Assembly (NCBI GenBank): GCA_013298745.1
Contig: JAAFIT010000166.1
Span: forward strand, 1-6,006
Reading direction: 5' to 3'
DNA: 6,006 nt
Source: Sphingomonadales bacterium
Lineage (GTDB): Bacteria > Pseudomonadota > Alphaproteobacteria > Sphingomonadales > Sphingomonadaceae
This document shows, one piece after another, positions 1 through 4,968 of the stretch (its first letter is position 1; each line of letters starts with the position of its first letter). Below the pieces are notes generated by a model. That model searched no databases. It had not been told where the DNA came from and saw only the letters and a list, made by a program, of their open reading frames with translations. The position numbers and the translations under genes are program-made.

Positions 1-1081
1 GGATGAACTGCAGCCAGACTGCCGGTTCGGGGACAAAGCCGATGTACTGGCTGTCGAACAACGAGCCGGCCGTGAACGAAGGCATATAGCTGCTGAAGGG
101 ATGCTGCCTGAACAGGTCGGTCAGTTGGGCGCGCGTGCCATTTCTGAGGTCGAAAAACTGGTTATTGATGAACGTGTTGTTCGTACCATAAGGCGTATTC
201 AAACTGACCCGGTGAACCTCACCCGGAAGCGAGACGAGATGGTTGTCTTGAAAGAGGCTGTCGACGCAGCCGTAACAGGCAATGCCGTGGGGAAATTGCA
301 CTGCGACAAAATTGCCGGCAAAAACATAGCGTTGGCCGGAAAAATAGTCAGGATCGAAGGACGCGAAGCCCTGGGTGTCATCCAACGCCCGGTTGTTGAG
401 AATAACGACATCGGTATTGACCGGTTTGCCGGGAATGCTGCTCAACTGCACACAGTCGGCATGGGCCCCGGCATGGCGGTTGCCGTGCGAGCAGAGGTTC
501 GAGCTGACGATCACGCGGCTCGAATTGATGATCTCGAAACCGTCATCGGTGGCGTGAAGAACATTGTTGCGGGTCACCAGCGAATCGGTGCTGCCCGTGA
601 TCAGGACTGAGTTGTGGACCTCGCTGAACGCGTTGTCCCTGACTGTGATGCGTGTCGAATCGGTTGCGGAAATGCCGCGACCCAGGGGTGTGCCGGTGCC
701 GTGAAAAAAGCCGCCCGACATCGAAATGTCCGTGCCGCGCAAGATTTCCACCAAACCGTAGCGGGTCGTATTGTGCGGCGTCCATCTGCCGCCGACGATG
801 TTGACGCCCTTGACATCCGTCAGCGTCATCGACGCGTTGATTTCGGCCGCACTGGCATCGATCGTGACGACCTGGTTGAAGGATTTGGACCTGATCCGGA
901 TCAGTGAATCGAACGTGCCGACCAGCTTCATCGTGTCGCCGGGCTGCAACGCCGCGATAACACTATTCACCGTGGTTGGAGTGGCGACTCGAACAGTGGC
1001 GACAGCCGCACTTGCCTGCAACGCCAAACCTGTGAAAACAATAGCAGCGGTCGACGGCCGCAGTAGAGCATGAATGCCCAT
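1..1081 (-). CDS. Secreted right-handed parallel beta-helix protein with PEP-CTERM-type sorting signal (protein A; 3' end cut by window)
   Basis: I translated this frame by hand: 360 codons from ATG at 1081, with no stop before the window edge. A Shine-Dalgarno-like GGGGAG lies 7 nt upstream of the ATG. Residues 1-25 look like a signal peptide (arginine at 8, hydrophobic core 12-21, AxA cleavage motif ending at A25). The body, about 40-310, is built of short repeats rich in Asn, Val and Ile (such as ITVRDNAF and LVTRNNVL) that suit a right-handed parallel beta-helix. It carries DDGFE (179-183), HADCVQL (207-213), QGFASFDPD (237-245) and GIACYGC (266-272). The last visible residues, VPEPAVWLQFI (350-360), begin a PEP-CTERM signal, so only the membrane segment and basic end should be missing. 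The protein is clearly paralogous to the plus-strand gene at 3257-4444. Known for the signal family: export, then recognition by an exosortase. Enzymatic (lyase, epimerase, hydrolase) or binding function is not resolved. Confidence 0.88.
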   Translation of the reverse strand, partial: MGIHALLRPSTAAIVFTGLALQASAAVATVRVATPTTVNSVIAALQPGDTMKLVGTFDSLIRIRSKSFNQVVTIDASAAEINASMTLTDVKGVNIVGGRWTPHNTTRYGLVEILRGTDISMSGGFFHGTGTPLGRGISATDSTRITVRDNAFSEVHNSVLITGSTDSLVTRNNVLHATDDGFEIINSSRVIVSSNLCSHGNRHAGAHADCVQLSSIPGKPVNTDVVILNNRALDDTQGFASFDPDYFSGQRYVFAGNFVAVQFPHGIACYGCVDSLFQDNHLVSLPGEVHRVSLNTPYGTNNTFINNQFFDLRNGTRAQLTDLFRQHPFSSYMPSFTAGSLFDSQYIGFVPEPAVWLQFI

Positions 1082-1094
1082 GTCGTGTCTCCCC
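1074..1094 (-). promoter_or_regulatory. Ribosome binding site and start of protein A
   Basis: On the minus strand GGGGAG sits 7 nt before the ATG at 1081. This supports the chosen start, and the signal peptide begins directly after it. Confidence 0.6.
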
Positions 1095-1111
1095 GTGGCA
1101 TATCTGTTGTC

Positions 1112-1126
1112 GGGTGAGCCCCACCC
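1112..1126 (-). other. Small hairpin in the probable leader of protein A
   Basis: GGGTG (1112-1116) and CACCC (1122-1126) form a perfect 5-bp stem with a 5-nt loop. It lies about 30 nt upstream of the start codon of protein A, so it could fold in the mRNA leader. Such short stems arise often by chance in GC-rich DNA. Confidence 0.25.
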
Positions 1127-1165
1127 ACTCTATGCCTGATGCGGCAAATCGACCCTCTTGAACGC

Positions 1166-1211
1166 GCTTGCAACTATAAATTCTGTGAATTGTTTTTCAT
1201 CGAATGAAAAA
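1166..1211 (-). promoter_or_regulatory. Possible promoter for protein A
   Basis: An AT-rich stretch stands out from the GC-rich surroundings. On the minus strand TATAGT (1178-1173) matches a sigma-70 -10 box at five of six positions. No convincing -35 box sits at the usual distance; the best candidates lie in the inverted repeat at 1193-1211. Transcription from here would leave a leader of about 85 nt. I looked for a sigma-54 TGGCAC-N5-TTGC element, known upstream of some PEP-CTERM genes, and found none. Confidence 0.25.
1193..1211. repeat. Perfect 8-bp inverted repeat with 3-nt centre
   Basis: TTTTTCAT (1193-1200) and ATGAAAAA (1204-1211) are exact reverse complements around CGA. The element lies about 112 bp upstream of the start codon of protein A and just upstream of a possible -10 box. 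It could be an operator for a dimeric regulator or a hairpin. No regulator family is assigned. Confidence 0.45.
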
Positions 1212-1405
1212 TTCTAAAGCTGCTGTTAATTTTTACAGGGTGCACGAATCTGCTAAGAACGTTTCTGGGGCGATTATTCGCCGTCGAGAGGCTTACGTCA
1301 TCGGCAACCCAGGCGCGCCGCTCGACGCTGCTGCAGCTGGCGGTTTCGATGCGGCTGGCGGATGACTGATCCATTGCGAGGCGGTGTCGCGATTCAGTCG
1401 AGCTG

Positions 1406-1433
1406 CCCCGTCACCCCTGTCCGAAAACGGGGT
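1406..1433 (-). terminator. GC-rich hairpin set at the flippase stop, possible terminator
   Basis: CCCCGT (1406-1411) can pair with ACGGGG (1427-1432), and ACCCC (1413-1417) can pair with GGGGT (1429-1433). Both use the same G run, so they exclude each other. The structure begins at the flippase stop codon. No T tract follows on the minus strand, so it is not a standard intrinsic terminator. It may slow or protect the transcript end, or be a dispersed repeat. Confidence 0.3.
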
Positions 1434-2731
1434 CAGGCCTCTGTCTGGGCCACTTTCGGGATCACGCGCCAGGCGATGGCATAGGCGCCAACGTTGCGAA
1501 ACGCCGTCGACACGGCTTGGGCTATGGCAGCGCCCGCCAGGCCCCAGATCGGCACCAGCCACAGCGCGAGCCCCACGAGCAGCGACAGACTGACGATCGT
1601 CAGCCGCAGCAGCCAGTTCTCGTGCCCCGACATCACCAGCATGCCACCGATCGGGCCGGTCACCAATTTGGTCGCCTGCCCGGCCGCCATGATTGCCAAT
1701 GCCGGCGCAGCGGTGGTGAAGGCCGGCCCGAACGCCAGACCGAGCAAGGGTTCGGCAAACACGATGCAGACAAGGATGATCGGCCCGAGCAGCAGCGCCA
1801 TCGCCTTGGTCGCGCGGCGATGGCGTTGCCAGACCAGATCAGGCCTGCCGGTGCGCAGATCGCCTGCCGCCTTTGCGGAGATGAAGGTTTCCCCCGTCGT
1901 CACCACAAGCGCGAGCACCATGATGATCTGCATGGCGACGCGCAAAGCCCCGACGGCCGCCGCGCTCGCGCTGCCGGCGACGATGGCGAACAACAGCCAG
2001 TCCTGGAACATCTGGGTGCCCTGGATGGTCATGATCGGCAAGCCGGCGGCGCGCAGGCGCTTGCCATCCGCCGGTTCGGCGGGCGCCCAGCCCCGGATCT
2101 CGCGACGCAGGACGAACCACACCGATCCCACCGAACAGAGTTGGCAAGCGAAGTAGAGGAGCACTGCTGTCAGTGCGACGACCGGCATTCCAGTCAACCA
2201 GAGCCCGCCGATGATGGCAAGGAACAGGAAGCTGTTGGCGCCTTCCCAGAACTGGCCGGCAACCGGACGCCCCGTGCCGCGGAGCCCAGCCAGGCCCAGG
2301 CGGAAAAACGCCAGCGAACCGATGCCGATCGATGCCCCGATCATCGCTGCCTGATCGGTTTCAAGGCGCGCCGATAGCTGCCCGATGCTCGCCGCGATAA
2401 CGAACAGTGTGGTGATGATCGTGACCGCCACCGCAACCGAGTCAAGGGCTATCCGCATGACGCCGCGAGCAGCGCCGGTAAGCCCCTGGCGCAAGTCACC
2501 GGCAATCTCGCGCAGCATGACGACATCGAGCCCGAGCGTGGCGATGGTGCCGAGCAACGACGCACTGAGGACAGCGAAACTGAAATTGCCGAGCATTGCC
2601 GGCCCCGCCATCCGGGCGAGCATCGCCGTTACGCCGAACGACGCCAAGGCATTGGCCGCCTTGAAGCCATAAGCCGCCAGCGCCGGGCTCGTGGCAAGCT
2701 TGCGCCCCTTGCTGAAGACTTCTTTGAGCAT
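1433..2731 (-). CDS. Polysaccharide flippase, Wzx/MOP superfamily (oligosaccharide exporter)
   Basis: The 432-aa protein is hydrophobic almost throughout, with roughly 12 candidate membrane segments (for example near 15-38, 48-70, 94-118, 160-178, 182-203, 258-280, 309-328, 333-352, 378-395 and 398-420). The N-terminal pattern with MLARMAGPAMLGNFSF (37-52), then a Gly-rich helix, LGLDVVMLREIA and a basic loop, is typical of the Polysacc_synt family; length also fits. Members move undecaprenyl-linked repeat units from the cytoplasmic to the periplasmic face of the inner membrane. The nearby Wzy/WaaL-like gene and the secreted beta-helix proteins fit that role. An in-frame TAA lies just 9 nt before the ATG, which fixes the N-terminus. 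No Shine-Dalgarno sequence is visible upstream, so initiation may be weak or coupled to reading ending at that TAA. Substrate cannot be told from sequence. Confidence 0.9.
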   Translation of the reverse strand: MLKEVFSKGRKLATSPALAAYGFKAANALASFGVTAMLARMAGPAMLGNFSFAVLSASLLGTIATLGLDVVMLREIAGDLRQGLTGAARGVMRIALDSVAVAVTIITTLFVIAASIGQLSARLETDQAAMIGASIGIGSLAFFRLGLAGLRGTGRPVAGQFWEGANSFLFLAIIGGLWLTGMPVVALTAVLLYFACQLCSVGSVWFVLRREIRGWAPAEPADGKRLRAAGLPIMTIQGTQMFQDWLLFAIVAGSASAAAVGALRVAMQIIMVLALVVTTGETFISAKAAGDLRTGRPDLVWQRHRRATKAMALLLGPIILVCIVFAEPLLGLAFGPAFTTAAPALAIMAAGQATKLVTGPIGGMLVMSGHENWLLRLTIVSLSLLVGLALWLVPIWGLAGAAIAQAVSTAFRNVGAYAIAWRVIPKVAQTEA

Positions 2732-2740
2732 TGCGGCGCG

Positions 2741-3031
2741 TTAGTAGCCGCTCGGCGCAGCCACCGCTAGGTTTGAATTCCGCCCGGAAAGACCCTGGGG
2801 AGCCAGAGCCGTCCCGGGCTTTCGGGAGCCTGCAACGCCCGAGCTGACGGACGCCTTTTGGTCAGGCGAGGGCATCGGCCGGGTCAGAATGACGGGTGCA
2901 AAAGCGGCTCGGTCATTGCCATGGCGCGAATTCATATCCTGGAACGCCTTGCTCGCGGAGACCGCTGCGAGAGCACGATTTGGCTCGCATTCTCGACCAG
3001 CAAACCCGAAGAACATCAACAGATCGAACAT
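2741..3031 (-). CDS. Doubtful 96-aa ORF directly upstream of the flippase
   Basis: This open frame starts at ATG 3031 and ends with TAA at 2741, only 9 nt before the flippase ATG and in the same frame. The product starts with a short hydrophobic stretch (MFDLLMFFGFAG), then becomes polar and Pro/Ser/Ala-rich, ending APSGY. I recognise no domain. There is no clear ribosome binding site, and an in-frame TGA close upstream of the ATG prevents extension. In its favour are the tight spacing to a flippase that lacks its own Shine-Dalgarno, and a hand-counted GC at third codon positions of about two thirds. It could be a small coupled leader gene, the remnant of a broken gene, or a chance ORF; I favour remnant or chance. 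Confidence 0.22.
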   Translation of the reverse strand: MFDLLMFFGFAGRECEPNRALAAVSASKAFQDMNSRHGNDRAAFAPVILTRPMPSPDQKASVSSGVAGSRKPGTALAPQGLSGRNSNLAVAAPSGY

Positions 3032-3036
3032 GTTCG
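3025..3036. repeat. 12-bp perfect palindrome CGAACATGTTCG
   Basis: The 12 bases read the same on both strands. The site lies between the divergent genes and could be an operator. It resembles the half-sites of Gram-positive LexA boxes (CGAAC-N4-GTTCG), but the spacing is 2 rather than 4, and it does not match the direct-repeat GTTC-N7-GTTC box of alphaproteobacterial LexA. Confidence 0.35.
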
Positions 3037-3140
3037 TTCAACTTCGTAATGATCTCCGGATCCGAAAAGCGACAAATGTTGGCTGGCTGGCCACACGAGA
3101 AGGCAAGCTCAAATATAACATCATCAATCCAGCGACGTCC

Positions 3141-3153
3141 TTTAATCATTAAA
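3141..3153. repeat. 13-bp AT-rich palindrome upstream of protein B
   Basis: TTTAAT and ATTAAA flank a single C, giving a perfect 6-bp inverted repeat about 105 bp upstream of the start of protein B. It may be an operator or a chance result of local AT richness. Confidence 0.3.
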
Positions 3154-3244
3154 AAACTAATTCTGTTATCTTTTTACATTATCCAAAATTAAACTATCCG
3201 AATCTATGAACGCAGGGGGTCTCTTTCAATTTCGAATAATAGTT

Positions 3245-3259
3245 AGGATTTTTTCAATG
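3245..3259 (+). promoter_or_regulatory. Ribosome binding site deciding the start of protein B
   Basis: AGGA (3245-3248) lies 8 nt before the ATG at 3257. A second ATG follows at once at 3260. The upstream in-frame ATG at 3206 has no such site and would put 17 extra residues, including arginines, before the signal peptide. The start at 3257 is therefore preferred. Confidence 0.65.
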
Positions 3260-4444
3260 ATGTTGAAGATTCATTATTCTGTTTTGGCCGCGGTTCTATG
3301 TGCTGCTGCCAACAATGCACAAGCGGCCACGCTAACAGCGACATCAGTCAATCTGAAATCAGTGTTTGCATCCGCAGCGGCTGGCGACACGATACGCCTG
3401 TCAGGCGACTTCGGCTCGCTGAACCTCTCCAACCGTAATTTTGCCTCGACGGTCACCATCGATGCCACGCAAGCCAGATTCAACGATTCGCTCTCAATCT
3501 ACAATGTCACGAACCTGAAGATTTATGGCGGCACCTTTGGCTCGGCGACGACGGCCACCCGCAACGCGCGCGCAATCGGCATCTTCGACAGCAACAACAT
3601 AATTCTGCATAAAAACAACGTCATCGGCAATGCTGGCGGAATGGGCATTACGATGCAGAACGTCAGCCAGGGCTCAATCGTTTCCGGCACCTTCACGGAT
3701 CTCAAGCTTGGCTTGGGCGTTACCTCGTCACGTGATCTCAAGATTTCCAGCAACCTCTTCGACCGTATGACCAGCGATGGTGTGAACATTGCCGGCAGCT
3801 ACCGCGTCGTTGCCTCGTACAACACCTGCTCCAATACGAACCCGGGACTGGGGTTTCATCCAGATTGCATCCAGTTGTGGAGCATCGCCGGCACGCCCGT
3901 GCAGTCCGACATCACCATCGCCAAGAACACCGCCACCGGTGCCACACAAGGCTTTACGTCGTTCGATCCCGACAAAGGTGGCGGCCTGCGGATCTCGATG
4001 GTCAGCAATATCGTTTCAACAAGCTATCCCCAGGGCATCGCCTGCTACAATTGCGTCGACAGCCGATTTACCGACAATGTGCTGACGACATTGCCAGGCG
4101 CGCGGTCGCGAACATCGATGAATATCGTTGGCGGCAGCAATAACACGATTGCCAACAACAGCATTGGTGCTCTGCCCATCAACACAGTTACGGATTTGCC
4201 CGATCCCAATCTTGAGGCCAATGAATTCGACGCCTTCGACAGCCTTGTGAACCTGCAGGATTCGCCGATGTTCGAAGCATTCAGCACCGCGCAGGCCTTT
4301 GGCTTGAACGCCGTTGCTGGAGTTCCCGAAACGGCAACCTGGATACAGATCATTGTTGGCTTCGGGTTGGTCGGCGTCGTCAGTCGCAAGCGAGGGGGTG
4401 TCAAAGGCATTCACGCGCCGGTCGGCATGGGAAATGTTGCATAG
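3257..4444 (+). CDS. Secreted right-handed parallel beta-helix protein with variant PEP-CTERM signal (protein B)
   Basis: The 395-aa product starts with a signal peptide (lysine at 4, hydrophobic core 8-18, AQA cleavage motif ending at A23). Residues about 30-305 are short Asn/Ile/Val-rich repeats such as NNIILHKNN and DLKISSNLF, as expected of a right-handed parallel beta-helix. It shares with protein A the signatures HPDCIQLW (201-208), QGFTSFDPD (231-239) and GIACYNC (260-266), and the order and length of the whole body. The C-terminus has VPETATW (356-362), a hydrophobic segment with GFGLVG (368-373), and RKR (377-379): a PEP-CTERM layout in which the third motif residue is Thr, not Pro. 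Sixteen residues follow the RKR, longer than usual. The family fate is export, retention by the C-terminal helix and exosortase processing. Many beta-helix proteins act on polysaccharides as lyases, epimerases or hydrolases; catalysis here is unproven. It is divergent from the flippase and convergent with the thioesterase. Confidence 0.88.
   Translation: MMLKIHYSVLAAVLCAAANNAQAATLTATSVNLKSVFASAAAGDTIRLSGDFGSLNLSNRNFASTVTIDATQARFNDSLSIYNVTNLKIYGGTFGSATTATRNARAIGIFDSNNIILHKNNVIGNAGGMGITMQNVSQGSIVSGTFTDLKLGLGVTSSRDLKISSNLFDRMTSDGVNIAGSYRVVASYNTCSNTNPGLGFHPDCIQLWSIAGTPVQSDITIAKNTATGATQGFTSFDPDKGGGLRISMVSNIVSTSYPQGIACYNCVDSRFTDNVLTTLPGARSRTSMNIVGGSNNTIANNSIGALPINTVTDLPDPNLEANEFDAFDSLVNLQDSPMFEAFSTAQAFGLNAVAGVPETATWIQIIVGFGLVGVVSRKRGGVKGIHAPVGMGNVA
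4275..4393 (+). other. Variant PEP-CTERM sorting domain of protein B
   Basis: Residues about 340-379 of protein B contain, in order, a VPETATW motif, a hydrophobic helix with GFGLVG, and the basic cluster SRKR. The order and spacing match the PEPxxW form of the exosortase signal, but PEP is replaced by PET. Protein A keeps the standard VPEP at the matching place. Confidence 0.7.
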
Positions 4445-4530
4445 TGCGCATCCGGCGGACTGAGCCTTTCAGCCAATGAAAACAGGCTGGCATGGGGAGC
4501 ATCACGAGCGCCAAGCTCGGATTCCGCGTG
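4445..4530. other. Short convergent gap between protein B and thioesterase
   Basis: These 86 bp separate two converging genes. A weak 5-bp stem (CAGCC 4470-4474, GGCTG 4485-4489) lies here, and the left arm of a longer inverted repeat starts at 4509. No gene and no T tract are seen. Confidence 0.4.
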
Positions 4531-4552
4531 TCAGCCTTCGAGAAGCTTGGCG
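4509..4552. terminator. 9-bp inverted repeat at the convergent gene ends, possible terminator
   Basis: CGCCAAGCT (4509-4517) and AGCTTGGCG (4544-4552) are exact reverse complements around a 26-nt loop. The element spans the thioesterase stop codon and lies between two converging genes, a natural place for termination from both sides. Neither strand has a T tract after the stem and the loop is long, so function as an intrinsic terminator is uncertain. Confidence 0.3.
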
Positions 4553-4968
4553 TCGGACATCAGGTCGGACAAAGCGGTGCGCCAATTTGGAGGCAGTGAC
4601 ATCGGACGGCGCGTGGTCCGATCGACGTAAACATGGATGAAAAACCCTTCAGCCGCGGGCGCTGCCTCGCTCGCGGTGAAGATCCCGACCTCCCAGCGAA
4701 CGCTGGAATTGCCAACCTTGGCAATGCGCAACCCAGCCTCAACAGTCTCGGGAAACGCCACAGAGCGGTGGTAGCGACACCCGGTTTCGACAACGAGACC
4801 GATCATCGTGCCATGATGGATATCGAGCAGACGGTTTTCGACCAACCAGGCGTTCACGGCCGTGTCGAACCAGCTATAGTAGACTGTGTTGTTGACGTGC
4901 CCGTAGGCGTCATTGTCCATCCAGCGCGTCGAAATGGCGCGTATGGCGCGATACGCTGATCGACTCAT
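4531..4968 (-). CDS. Acyl-CoA thioesterase, hotdog fold (4HBT/YbgC-FcbC family)
   Basis: The 145-aa length fits the single-domain 4HBT family. Residues 15-35 carry its signature, RWMDNDAYGHVNN followed by an aromatic helix start (VYYSWFD). D20, in the NDAYGH part, aligns with the catalytic aspartate of 4-hydroxybenzoyl-CoA thioesterase (the D of CDPAG). The rest (VETGCRYHRSVAFPETVEAGL, about 60-80, then alternating strands to about 118) fits the strands of a hotdog domain. These cytoplasmic enzymes hydrolyse acyl-CoA thioesters and usually form tetramers. The start codon overlaps the stop of the upstream membrane gene as ATGA, and no good Shine-Dalgarno is visible, so translational coupling is likely. 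Why a thioesterase is coupled to a polysaccharide gene is unclear; acyl-group supply or removal for glycan or lipid modification is possible. The acyl substrate cannot be predicted. Confidence 0.88.
   Translation of the reverse strand: MSRSAYRAIRAISTRWMDNDAYGHVNNTVYYSWFDTAVNAWLVENRLLDIHHGTMIGLVVETGCRYHRSVAFPETVEAGLRIAKVGNSSVRWEVGIFTASEAAPAAEGFFIHVYVDRTTRRPMSLPPNWRTALSDLMSDAKLLEG
4965..4968 (-). other. ATGA stop/start overlap
   Basis: The TGA of the ligase-family gene (4967-4965) and the ATG of the thioesterase (4968-4966) overlap in one ATGA. This is typical of translational coupling within one transcript. Confidence 0.85.

Larger units (their letters stand above)
1082..1432. other. Intergenic gap between flippase end and protein A start
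   Basis: This 351-bp gap separates two minus-strand genes. Its right part is GC-rich, with hairpin-forming sequence directly after the flippase stop; its middle (about 1170-1240) is AT-rich. A 66-codon minus ORF (1374-1174) fills part of it, but it has no recognisable domain, and its last third turns Lys/Asn/Ile/Phe-rich as the DNA becomes AT-rich. I do not regard it as a supported gene. The AT-rich stretch and the distance suggest that protein A has its own promoter. Confidence 0.5.
2732..3256. promoter_or_regulatory. Divergent intergenic region between flippase and protein B
   Basis: This 525-bp region lies between two genes transcribed away from each other, so promoters for both are expected here. 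The part nearest protein B (about 3100-3256) is strongly AT-rich, unlike the coding DNA around it. It contains palindromes at 3025-3036 and 3141-3153. I could not pick a -35/-10 pair for either gene with confidence. The rest holds only a doubtful 96-aa minus ORF. Confidence 0.5.

Noticed and set aside
101..610. Plus-strand ORF of 169 codons
   Set aside because: It lies opposite protein A, whose minus frame has a signal peptide, beta-helix repeats and a sorting motif. The plus product has no domain.
1174..1374. 66-codon minus ORF in the gap upstream of protein A
   Set aside because: No domain or clear ribosome binding site is seen, and its composition drifts with the local AT content. It overlaps the likely promoter of protein A.
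1494..2377. Long plus-strand ORFs (up to 286 codons) opposite the flippase
   Set aside because: They are rich in His, Gln, Arg and Asp with no domain, which is typical of the antisense of GC-rich membrane-protein genes. The minus frame is an obvious flippase.
3025..3036. Palindrome as a LexA box
   Set aside because: The 2-bp spacing does not match the Gram-positive box, and the alphaproteobacterial box is a direct repeat.
2858..3192. Overlapping plus-strand ORFs and a minus ORF (2913-3149) in the divergent gap
   Set aside because: All are short, overlap one another in different frames, and show no domain or ribosome binding site.
3206..3256. Earlier in-frame ATG for protein B
   Set aside because: It lacks a ribosome binding site and would place 17 residues before a normal signal peptide. 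AGGA sits 8 nt before the ATG at 3257.
4470..4489. 5-bp stem as a terminator of protein B
   Set aside because: The stem is short, the loop is 10 nt and no T tract follows.
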